Source: an uncultured archaeon
GTDB lineage: Archaea; Thermoproteota; Nitrososphaeria; Conexivisphaerales; CALBHZ01
DNA: 10,568 bases
Direction of reading: 5' to 3'
Assembly: GCA_937892815.1 (NCBI GenBank)
Contig: CALBHZ010000304.1
Coordinates: 1-10,568, forward strand
The notes beneath the pieces were generated by a model, which was not told the origin of the DNA, ran no database searches, and saw only the letters and a program-made list of their open reading frames with translations. The translations under genes and the position numbers were made by a program. Positions 5,350-10,568 of this stretch are shown piece by piece; position 1 is the first letter of the stretch; each line of letters starts with the position of its first letter.

Positions 5350-6946
5350 GCACTCCCCTTATAGCCTCTATCATATCGTCTGGAGCTATAGTTCTAAAGG
5401 GCAAAACGTACTTCTCCTTAGCCGCATTCCTCAAAACTTCCCCATCGTAGGAATATTTCTTAACGAATAGTTTAGCTAGCTCCTCCGCCTTATCCCTAGA
5501 CGGAGCGTACCAGCATGAATAGTACAAAAACTCCGCTACATCCCACGATGGATCCCCTCCTTTCTCAGCTTGTTCTAAATCCACCAATAACGGCTTACCC
5601 TTCGTAATGATAACGTTTTCCGGCTTAGTATCTCCTATTCCAAATCCTGCTTTATGAGCATGAGATAGAGTTTGAACGAAAGCCGAGATCTCATCAACAC
5701 CTTCTCCCCTTGAGAAAAACAGCTTTAAGAAATCCGATAAGCTCTTCCCTTCAACGTACTCCTTTACCAAAACCCTATCCCTCAAGGATACTAAGAGGAT
5801 CTTAGGCGTTAAGACGCCCGCCTTCCTAAGCTCGATACAAGCCGCGTATTCCTTCTCGAGCCTAGTCATAGGCTTAACGCCGAAAGGCCTAATCGGCTTA
5901 GCTATCACCCCTACGATTATCCACTTTATACTCCAAAAATCCAAGAACTTCTTTACAACGACTTTTTCCTCCTTCCCACGATCTCTAAGCTTGTACAAAT
6001 AGGTAGTTGAGAAGAAGCTACCCATAGGCCTTACCTCTACTTTAAAGTACTTGGATAAGCCTAGGCTTTCTCCAAGCTTTTCTAGCCATCCCTCTTTAAA
6101 GACCAAGTCTCCTTCGATTAAGGATAAGGATAGCTTAGGCTCTCTTAGATCCTGAGGCAGCTCGTAAAACCTAGAAGCCCTAGATATCTTAGAATACGTC
6201 TCCTTTAAAACGACGTCGAACCCGACCTTACCTGCAATTCCATGAACCAGATACTGCTTAATTCCCCTCTCTATCTGAATAACCTTCCTCTTGAAGAAAG
6301 GGCTTTTTAAGATCGAAAGCCCTTTCTCGGTTAACCTGTACGTATCACCCTCTTCTTCAATTAACCCTTCTGAAATTAAATCCTTCGTAGCTTCTCTAAA
6401 CCCCTCTAGCGTACTCCTTAAGTTATCCTTTCCCCTAGGTCCTGAGTAAGTCATAGCGTAGCTGTATAAGGCCGGAGGATATATCGTAGCTCTCTTCTTA
6501 AGCTTCGAGAATAGAAAGTACTTCAAGGGTATCTTCAAGTACAAGGCCATCTCATTAAACTCGTCTGCGAGCTCTCCAAGCTCCTCCTTAATTACCCTTT
6601 TCTTAAAAGCGACCTCTACCTTCCTCCAATATTCCTCGTTAACTAGAGGAAGGTACGGGTTCAAGAGCCTACCTACTACGAACTCTCCTAACTCGGCTTT
6701 CTCAGCGTCTTTAATAAGCGCCTTTTCATCTACTAAAAGCATTGAAAGGTTTAGCCCTTCACAATTCTCGTACACGTATCTGACCTTTTCCTTAGCCCTT
6801 TCAATCGCTACTAAGATATCGTAATCGCTTCCCGGCTTAGCATATCCAGCTACCTTGCTACCGTATGCGGCTATTGCATGTACCTTCCCCCTCTCGTAAC
6901 AAAACTCCTTTATGACCTCTACCTCTTCCTCGCTAAGCCCTTTCAT
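5336..6946 (-). CDS. Nucleotidyltransferase / winged-helix-like / Bud32-RIO-like kinase fusion
   Basis: This is a 536-residue three-part protein. Residues 21-75 are a minimal nucleotidyltransferase (MNT): Gly29-Ser30, then Asp41 and Asp43 (GSDYDILV); the third catalytic carboxylate is not clear (Asp73 is a candidate). Residues about 150-215 look like a winged helix ([19 protein letters not shown], then EKGLSIL). Residues about 300-480 form an atypical kinase: glycine-loop region [13 protein letters not shown], Lys332/Lys333, a Bud32-like segment [20 protein letters not shown] (363-382), hinge [12 protein letters not shown] (392-403), catalytic [11 protein letters not shown] (Asp439, Asn444) and metal-binding Asp456 in LLVDLEQAE. 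Bud32 itself usually has HGDLTTSN at the catalytic loop, so this is a distinct relative. Its ATG overlaps the upstream HExxH gene (ATGA). Domain boundaries and the substrate (AMP or phosphate transfer to protein, RNA or small molecule) are unknown. Confidence 0.8.
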   Translation of the reverse strand: MKGLSEEEVEVIKEFCYERGKVHAIAAYGSKVAGYAKPGSDYDILVAIERAKEKVRYVYENCEGLNLSMLLVDEKALIKDAEKAELGEFVVGRLLNPYLPLVNEEYWRKVEVAFKKRVIKEELGELADEFNEMALYLKIPLKYFLFSKLKKRATIYPPALYSYAMTYSGPRGKDNLRSTLEGFREATKDLISEGLIEEEGDTYRLTEKGLSILKSPFFKRKVIQIERGIKQYLVHGIAGKVGFDVVLKETYSKISRASRFYELPQDLREPKLSLSLIEGDLVFKEGWLEKLGESLGLSKYFKVEVRPMGSFFSTTYLYKLRDRGKEEKVVVKKFLDFWSIKWIIVGVIAKPIRPFGVKPMTRLEKEYAACIELRKAGVLTPKILLVSLRDRVLVKEYVEGKSLSDFLKLFFSRGEGVDEISAFVQTLSHAHKAGFGIGDTKPENVIITKGKPLLVDLEQAEKGGDPSWDVAEFLYYSCWYAPSRDKAEELAKLFVKKYSYDGEVLRNAAKEKYVLPFRTIAPDDMIEAIRGVLKSV

Positions 6947-7626
6947 TCCCTTATCCTCCTCAAAAGCCTAATCAAGTCCTCATCTAACTTTAAGTTCAAG
7001 ATAGCCTTCATCGGTATCCTTATTACGTTCTCTTCAGGGCTAATGTTTACGGTTGGAAGCCCTTTCTCTATCCATCTCTTCATGGTCTTATTGTTCAAGG
7101 CGTCGTCTGATAGGCCGTCTAAAAACCTCTCCTTGAGCAGCCTGACTATCGACCTATACCTTCCAAATATAAGCTCTGGCTTAACGGCTTCCTCTACGTC
7201 TCTATAGCTAGCTTCAAAGACCGTGGTTGATATTTCAGAGCTTAAGATCTCGAACTCGTTTATCCTCCTAGCAAGCTCTATATAGTGGGTAAATTCGTGC
7301 GCTACAACGGCTAAGAGCGTGTCCTTAGATGCGTAGAGATGTAGAGGGAGGGTAAATTCAACCGCGAACATCATCTTGTCCTTTGAGATAATAGGCTTAT
7401 TTCTCGCATATAGTATGGCAGTCTCACCTAAAGAGCTTCGCATAATTAAAGCGTAGGGAGCTAGATACCAGAGAGGATATTTAACCCCAGTAGCCTTCTC
7501 AACCTTCTTAATAGCCTCCTCGATGTACTTCATTCTCTTCACTGATAACGAGAAAATCTCCTCAGATAACATCTTCTTCTTTACCGCTTCCTTTACCAAC
7601 AACAATGGATCGAACAATGTATGCAT
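6943..7626 (-). CDS. Putative HExxH zinc metalloprotein, family not recognised
   Basis: This 227-residue protein has no signal peptide and no convincing membrane helix. The central segment LLAVVAHEFTHYIELARR contains HEFTH (residues 110-114), the gluzincin zinc-binding motif. The third ligand would lie downstream: Glu131 (SSEIS) and Glu138 (VFEASYRD) are candidates. The N-terminal third is helical and charged (KRMKYIEEAIKKVEKATG). FAVEFTLPLHLYASKD (87-102) reads as the beta strands that precede the active helix in such proteases. The C-terminal part is mostly helical. The start is the ATG at 7624-7626, with a TATA box about 28 bases upstream. The gene ends in an ATGA overlap with the nucleotidyltransferase-kinase gene, so the two are one operon. 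Peptidase activity is inferred from HExxH alone; the motif can also occur by chance. Confidence 0.72.
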   Translation of the reverse strand: MHTLFDPLLLVKEAVKKKMLSEEIFSLSVKRMKYIEEAIKKVEKATGVKYPLWYLAPYALIMRSSLGETAILYARNKPIISKDKMMFAVEFTLPLHLYASKDTLLAVVAHEFTHYIELARRINEFEILSSEISTTVFEASYRDVEEAVKPELIFGRYRSIVRLLKERFLDGLSDDALNNKTMKRWIEKGLPTVNISPEENVIRIPMKAILNLKLDEDLIRLLRRIRE

Positions 7627-7650
7627 CCACTTTATACTATCGATTAACCT

Positions 7651-7658
7651 CTATAAAG
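7651..7658 (-). promoter_or_regulatory. TATA box for the metalloprotein / kinase operon
   Basis: Read on the minus strand this is ctttatag, centred about 28 bases upstream of the ATG at 7626. No ribosome binding site lies between, which fits a leaderless transcript. Confidence 0.5.
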
Positions 7659-7743
7659 CCTTGTCTAAAAATAGATAGGTTGAACTAGCCTTGCTTGTAT
7701 CTGAGAACTAAGCTACTTACAGTTCGTGAGCTGGAGGCTAACC

Positions 7744-7878
7744 CTACAGCTCGACCCTTTTGAGTTGATGCCCCTTGTTCTTATTCACATGATCTACGGC
7801 GGCACCAACGTCTAGGGTCGTAAAGCCGCAGGTTATGCACTCATACCTCCAGCCTTTAAACCCGCCCTTCTTTGGCAT
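7744..7878 (-). CDS. CCHH zinc-finger microprotein, 44 residues
   Basis: A small frame from ATG (7876-7878) to TAG (7744-7746) begins MPKKGGFKGWRYECITCGFT and ends HQLKRVEL. Cys14 and Cys17 (CITC) plus His30 (VDHVN) and His37 (KGHQL) give a CxxC-x12-H-x6-H zinc site that fills most of the protein. Basic residues at both ends suggest nucleic-acid or ribosome binding, but that is inference. A TATA-like element lies 36 bases upstream and an AAGGTG ribosome binding site (complement of 7884-7889) lies 5 bases before the ATG. It sits 35 bases downstream of the transcarbamylase-like gene on the same strand. Tiny single-zinc-site proteins of this type are frequent and mostly uncharacterised in archaea. 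The coherent zinc pattern argues strongly against a chance frame. Confidence 0.82.
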   Translation of the reverse strand: MPKKGGFKGWRYECITCGFTTLDVGAAVDHVNKNKGHQLKRVEL

Positions 7879-7910
7879 CTTTACACCTTATGCCCGCCCT
7901 CGTATCATAG

Positions 7911-7918
7911 TATTTAAA
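7911..7918 (-). promoter_or_regulatory. TATA-like box for the zinc microprotein gene
   Basis: On the minus strand this reads tttaaata and overlaps the stop codon of the upstream gene. It is 36 bases from the microprotein ATG, so the transcript would carry a short leader that includes the AAGGTG ribosome binding site. Confidence 0.4.
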
Positions 7919-8921
7919 CTTGTCTATCTGCTGTAAGTAGGGCTAAAGCGGCGGCGCTTACATAAACGGAGTTCTCTACCTGATCTAAGGCCACGCTAAG
8001 CGGGCCATTTATTATAGCCATAGTAGCTCCCTTTCCTCTAGAAATAGGCAGATCGTGGATTACGACTACGTTTCTATCCGCTAAATCCATCAAATCGGGA
8101 GTTAGGAGCCAATCCATGTACTTATCGCGAACTTCTACCTCTCTATCTCCTCCAAATTTATTTAACCCGAGCTTAACGCATTCTTTGCTTGCCCAGCTCC
8201 TCAAAATTAAAACCTGAGCTCCTATTAAAGCCTGTTTAAAATCACGTTCTACTTTAAAGCTCCCCCCGTATTCATCAGCACTTTCCTTAGCTTTAAGCAT
8301 CAAATCTTCGTCTAGCTCGAAGCCTGGAGGAAATGCGAGTATTACATCCATGGCGTACCTCGTAGCTATCAATATATCGTCCTGAACTGCTCCTCTACTC
8401 CTCACTTCATCGCTGTAGATCCATGTTATTACACACTTCTTCCCTCTAACATCATCTCCAAGCTTTTCCTTAATAGTTAACATATCGGAAATAGCTTGAA
8501 CCGGATTGAACTTCTCATCTCCTAAGTTTAAAACGGGTACATCGATTCTCTCAGCACATCTCCTTACTACGCTATTGCCAAATCCGTACGGATGTTTTAT
8601 AGCTTCTTCGCTCAACTCCATTACTATAGCGCTTCCCGCTTTTCCGCATATCCTCGCTATATCTACAATCCTTTCTTCATCTAAGGTCGGTAGGTTAATG
8701 AAGTGAACACGGCCTCCCAAGATATCGACCGCTGCTCCAATGCATACTCTAGCTATAACGGCTTCATTACAATACAACATGAAAAGGCTCCTATCTTTAA
8801 GGAGCTTTGGGACGTTTCCGGCATAGCGCCATCTCTTTATATCTTTAGCGAGCGAGATTAAAAGCTCGATATCCTCTACTCCCCATTCCTGCGTTGAAAT
8901 TAGATCCTTCCTTTTAAGCAT
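7914..8921 (-). CDS. Transcarbamylase-fold protein lacking canonical carbamoyl-phosphate motifs
   Basis: This 335-residue protein has the length and layout of ornithine/aspartate carbamoyltransferases. Recognisable landmarks are RARYEL-like N-terminal helices, AAVDILGG (63-70), NPVQAISDMLTIKEKLG (139-155), GKKCVITWIYSD (160-171, second-domain start) and INGPLSVALDQVENSVYVSAA (304-324). The substrate motifs are altered. The SxRTR loop is AVIAR (54-58), keeping only the last Arg. HPxQ is NPVQ (139-142). The HCLPxHRG loop is HDLPISRG (289-296). Carbamoyl phosphate binding by the normal mode is therefore doubtful, and I do not call it argF. It follows the CBS gene by 13 bases with no clear ribosome binding site. 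It could be a transferase with another substrate or a regulatory pseudo-enzyme. No other arginine or pyrimidine genes are in the window. Confidence 0.85.
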   Translation of the reverse strand: MLKRKDLISTQEWGVEDIELLISLAKDIKRWRYAGNVPKLLKDRSLFMLYCNEAVIARVCIGAAVDILGGRVHFINLPTLDEERIVDIARICGKAGSAIVMELSEEAIKHPYGFGNSVVRRCAERIDVPVLNLGDEKFNPVQAISDMLTIKEKLGDDVRGKKCVITWIYSDEVRSRGAVQDDILIATRYAMDVILAFPPGFELDEDLMLKAKESADEYGGSFKVERDFKQALIGAQVLILRSWASKECVKLGLNKFGGDREVEVRDKYMDWLLTPDLMDLADRNVVVIHDLPISRGKGATMAIINGPLSVALDQVENSVYVSAAALALLTADRQV

Positions 8922-8934
8922 CTTATCTACAAAG

Positions 8935-9327
8935 TTAAAGGAAGTTAGCTATAGCTTTAATGAACCTCTCATCCTCCACTATATCCCTAACCGATATCAC
9001 TCCATATAACTTTCCTTTCTCGGTAATTACTAAGTGCCTTATCTTATTCTCGGACATTAAATGGGCGGCTTCCTCGATTCCTGCATCGCGTTCCAACGAT
9101 ATCACGTTCTTGGTAGCTATCCGCATTACACTCAAATCTAAATCTTCGCCTCTCGCTACGGCTTTAACGATATCCCTTTCCGATACTACTCCCTTAATTT
9201 CTCCTCTCGAATCCGTTACAACCAAGAGGCCTATCCTATTAGAGCTCATGACCTTCGCGGCCTCTCTAATTGATGATCTCTCATTTACCGTAATAGGGCT
9301 TCTTTTAACTAAATCTCCGACCTTCAC
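8935..9327 (-). CDS. Two-CBS-domain protein
   Basis: This 130-residue protein consists only of a CBS pair (Bateman module). CBS1 covers about residues 1-60 (MKVGDLVKRSPITVNERSSI; GLLVVTDSRGEIKGVVSERDIV) and CBS2 about 66-122 (VMRIATKNVISLERDAGIEE; HLVITEKGKLYGVISVRDIVED). Both end in the G-V-(V/I)-S-x-R-D-I-V signature, where the Asp normally contacts ribose of a bound adenine nucleotide, so AMP, ATP or a related ligand is likely. The start is a GTG (9325-9327). In-frame stops lie just upstream, and a TATA box is placed 26 bases away, so it is probably leaderless. It is the first gene of an operon with the transcarbamylase-like gene and may sense cell energy state for it; that link is inferred from position only. 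Confidence 0.92.
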   Translation of the reverse strand: MKVGDLVKRSPITVNERSSIREAAKVMSSNRIGLLVVTDSRGEIKGVVSERDIVKAVARGEDLDLSVMRIATKNVISLERDAGIEEAAHLMSENKIRHLVITEKGKLYGVISVRDIVEDERFIKAIANFL

Positions 9328-9349
9328 ATCTAGCTATTAGCCCTCGTCT

Positions 9350-9356
9350 TATAAAA
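9350..9356 (-). promoter_or_regulatory. TATA box for the CBS / transcarbamylase-like operon
   Basis: On the minus strand this reads ttttata within a gttttataag context. Its centre is 26 bases from the GTG at 9327, ideal spacing for leaderless initiation. In-frame stop codons immediately upstream of the GTG agree with this start. Confidence 0.6.
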
Positions 9357-9368
9357 CGGTTCGTAGAA

Positions 9369-9378
9369 CTTATAATAT
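9369..9378 (+). promoter_or_regulatory. TATA box for the AlaX-like gene
   Basis: The element cttataatat lies about 27 bases upstream of the ATG at 9401, in an AT-rich 73-base divergent intergenic region. No ribosome binding site precedes the ATG, so the mRNA is probably leaderless. Confidence 0.6.
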
Positions 9379-9400
9379 CATTATATTTAAGATAAATATC

Positions 9401-10324
9401 ATGGACTGGGAAGCTGCGGGACATACGGCCGAACACGTTTTCATGAGAGGGCTTCAAAATAGGCTTAAGGTTAAGCCTTTAAAGGTCGAACATAGAGGGA
9501 TGAGAGGAAAGATAACCCTAGAGGTTGAAAAGCTGGATTGGAGCTTAATATCCGAGGTCGTATACGAAACTAATAGGGTAATTTTCGAGGGGAGAAGCGT
9601 TAAGGAGCACTTCTTCCAAAGCTTAGATGAAGCCAAATCTAGATTCCCCAATTTAAGGGCGTACGAAGAAAGGATACGAGGTCAAGTAAGGGTAATAGAA
9701 GTCGAGGGATACGATTGGACGGCGTGCTCGAGACAACACGCTAAAAATACGTCCGAGGCTAAGCTCTTTTACGTTAAGGATTTCTCAAGTAAGAGAAGAG
9801 GGCTATACGAAATAGACTTCTCCATAGCGGATGAAGCGATAAAGGATATTTCTAGGAACTTAGAAGAGCTGGGAGCCGCATCTATATCCCTACACTGCAA
9901 ACCTTGGGAGGTATACGAGAGGGTTAGCTCCTTATTGAAGGAGGTCGATGCGCTTAAGCGACAGAGAGCTAAGTTAACGAAACAGCTTCTGGAGCTTCAA
10001 AGGCCCGAGGAGGTTAAAGACCTCTTAATTTACTCGGGGGTGGTAGAAGAGGTGGATGAAAGGAGGTTTATGGAGGGGATTTCAGATCTAATTTCCGATA
10101 AGAGAGCGGTTGGAATATACGCTATGATATCTCAAGGTAAATGTAAGGTGTTTATAGTGAGAGGAAAGCTGGACGTTAACTGTACGGAGCTTCTAAGGAG
10201 AGGCTTAAGGGAGCTCGGAGGATCTGGAGGAGGGAAGGAGGAGTTCGCAATGGGAGGAGTTGCATCGGAAAGAGCGAAGGAGGCCATTGAAAAGCTCAAG
10301 GGCTTAATATTAAAGAGCGTGTAG
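9401..10324 (+). CDS. AlaX-type alanyl-tRNA editing protein with C-terminal DHHA1 domain
   Basis: This 307-residue protein resembles the editing half of alanyl-tRNA synthetase without its catalytic domain. Such proteins hydrolyse mischarged Ser- or Gly-tRNA(Ala) in trans. The zinc site is split between HTAEH (His8, His12) and CSRQH (Cys109, His113); the second is normally CGGTH, so the spacing is kept but the Gly-Gly-Thr is changed. NTSEAKLFYVKDFSSKRRGLYEIDF (116-140) follows the family pattern. Residues about 168-202 are helical, probably a coiled coil. Residues about 205-307 form a DHHA1/C-Ala domain with its glycine-rich signature GGSGGGKEEFAMGG (273-286), which in AlaRS binds the tRNA elbow. 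Compared with long AlaX proteins, it lacks the glycine-rich barrel before the editing core. It is monocistronic and divergent from the CBS gene. Confidence 0.88.
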   Translation: MDWEAAGHTAEHVFMRGLQNRLKVKPLKVEHRGMRGKITLEVEKLDWSLISEVVYETNRVIFEGRSVKEHFFQSLDEAKSRFPNLRAYEERIRGQVRVIEVEGYDWTACSRQHAKNTSEAKLFYVKDFSSKRRGLYEIDFSIADEAIKDISRNLEELGAASISLHCKPWEVYERVSSLLKEVDALKRQRAKLTKQLLELQRPEEVKDLLIYSGVVEEVDERRFMEGISDLISDKRAVGIYAMISQGKCKVFIVRGKLDVNCTELLRRGLRELGGSGGGKEEFAMGGVASERAKEAIEKLKGLILKSV

Positions 10325-10518
10325 CCTTATGTAAGACCCTCTTATGAACGATCGTTCTTCGTCTAAGCAGACATCGTAATAGACGTCGAAAAATCGATTC
10401 GTTTAAAAACCAACTTAATTCAAAGCCCCGTTTACTTGGGTAAGGAACATACTCTTTTAAATAGAGAAAATATTCGAGAATTTAACGAAAAACTGTAGAG
10501 ATTTAAGCTATTTAACCC
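10325..10518. other. AT-rich stretch with no gene recognised
   Basis: This 194-base tail after the AlaX-like stop contains only very short frames on both strands, no tRNA-like fold that I can see, and a TATA-like string cttttaaatag (10453-10463) with no ATG following before the adapter. The downstream gene, if any, was lost with the contig end. Confidence 0.6.
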
Positions 10519-10568
10519 CTGTCTCTTATACACATCTCCGAGCCCACGAGACCTCTCTACATCTCGTA
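10519..10568 (-). other. Illumina Nextera adapter, reverse complement (contamination)
   Basis: Positions 10519-10537 are the mosaic end (ctgtctcttatacacatct), 10538-10552 the read-2 linker, 10553-10560 the same index as at the left end (CTCTCTAC) and 10561-10568 the start of the P7 primer complement. It mirrors positions 1-69, so both contig ends are library read-through and not natural termini. Confidence 0.99.

Noticed and set aside
6878..7207. Plus-strand 109-codon frame over the metalloprotein/kinase junction
   Set aside because: It is serine- and leucine-rich, as expected from the complement of Lys/Glu-rich coding sequence, and covers two real genes.
7627..7743. Possible small RNA or tRNA in the gap below the zinc microprotein
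   Set aside because: I found no cloverleaf arms and no convincing C/D or H/ACA box pair; a short T-run on the minus strand near 7668 may be a transcription end at most.
8960..9340. Plus-strand 126-codon frame opposite the CBS gene
   Set aside because: It mirrors the CBS coding frame and has a low-complexity Ser/Thr/Ile composition typical of antisense translation.
10346..10357. Perfect 12-base palindrome gaacgatcgttc after the AlaX-like gene
   Set aside because: One or two perfect 12-base palindromes are expected by chance in 10 kb, and it has no loop, T-tract or second copy to make it a terminator or operator.
1..10568. CRISPR array, insertion sequence or circular-element overlap
   Set aside because: No regularly spaced repeats, transposase or terminal repeats were seen. 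The only matching ends are the sequencing adapters.

Overview
The window is a metagenomic-style contig from an archaeon, probably a thermophilic member of the TACK (Thermoproteota-like) group. The support is a conserved archaeal information-processing cluster (aIF2 gamma, PIN protein, Rpo7, Spt4, GTP-dependent dephospho-CoA kinase, S24e, S27ae), TATA-box promoters placed about 26-29 bases upstream of apparently leaderless start codons, and Arg and Ile codons dominated by AGG/AGA and ATA. I cannot fix the phylum from these genes by eye. Both ends (1-69 and 10519-10568) are Illumina Nextera adapter, so the biological insert is 70-10518 and the first gene is cut.

Layout. 70-1221 (minus): a truncated HerA-like P-loop protein and, upstream, a winged-helix regulator with two membrane segments. 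1275-5349 (plus): the conserved operon. Its first gene, aIF2 gamma, is interrupted inside the P-loop by a 206-residue mini-intein. S27ae, 57 codons, ends the operon and overlaps the convergent gene by 14 bases. 5336-7626 (minus): a two-gene operon joined by an ATGA overlap. It encodes an HExxH putative metalloprotein, then a nucleotidyltransferase / winged-helix-like / Bud32-RIO-like kinase fusion. 7744-9327 (minus): a CBS-pair protein, a transcarbamylase-fold protein lacking the canonical carbamoyl-phosphate motifs, and a 44-residue CCHH zinc microprotein. 9401-10324 (plus): an AlaX-type trans-editing protein with a C-terminal DHHA1/C-Ala domain.

How they fit together. The central operon couples initiator-tRNA delivery, a probable RNA-processing nuclease, RNA polymerase subunits, coenzyme A synthesis and small-subunit ribosomal proteins. 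The AlaX-like protein adds translation quality control. The strongest candidates for undescribed biology are the metalloprotein plus nucleotidyltransferase-kinase pair, and the motif-stripped transcarbamylase between a CBS sensor and a zinc microprotein. Their functions are not established by sequence alone.
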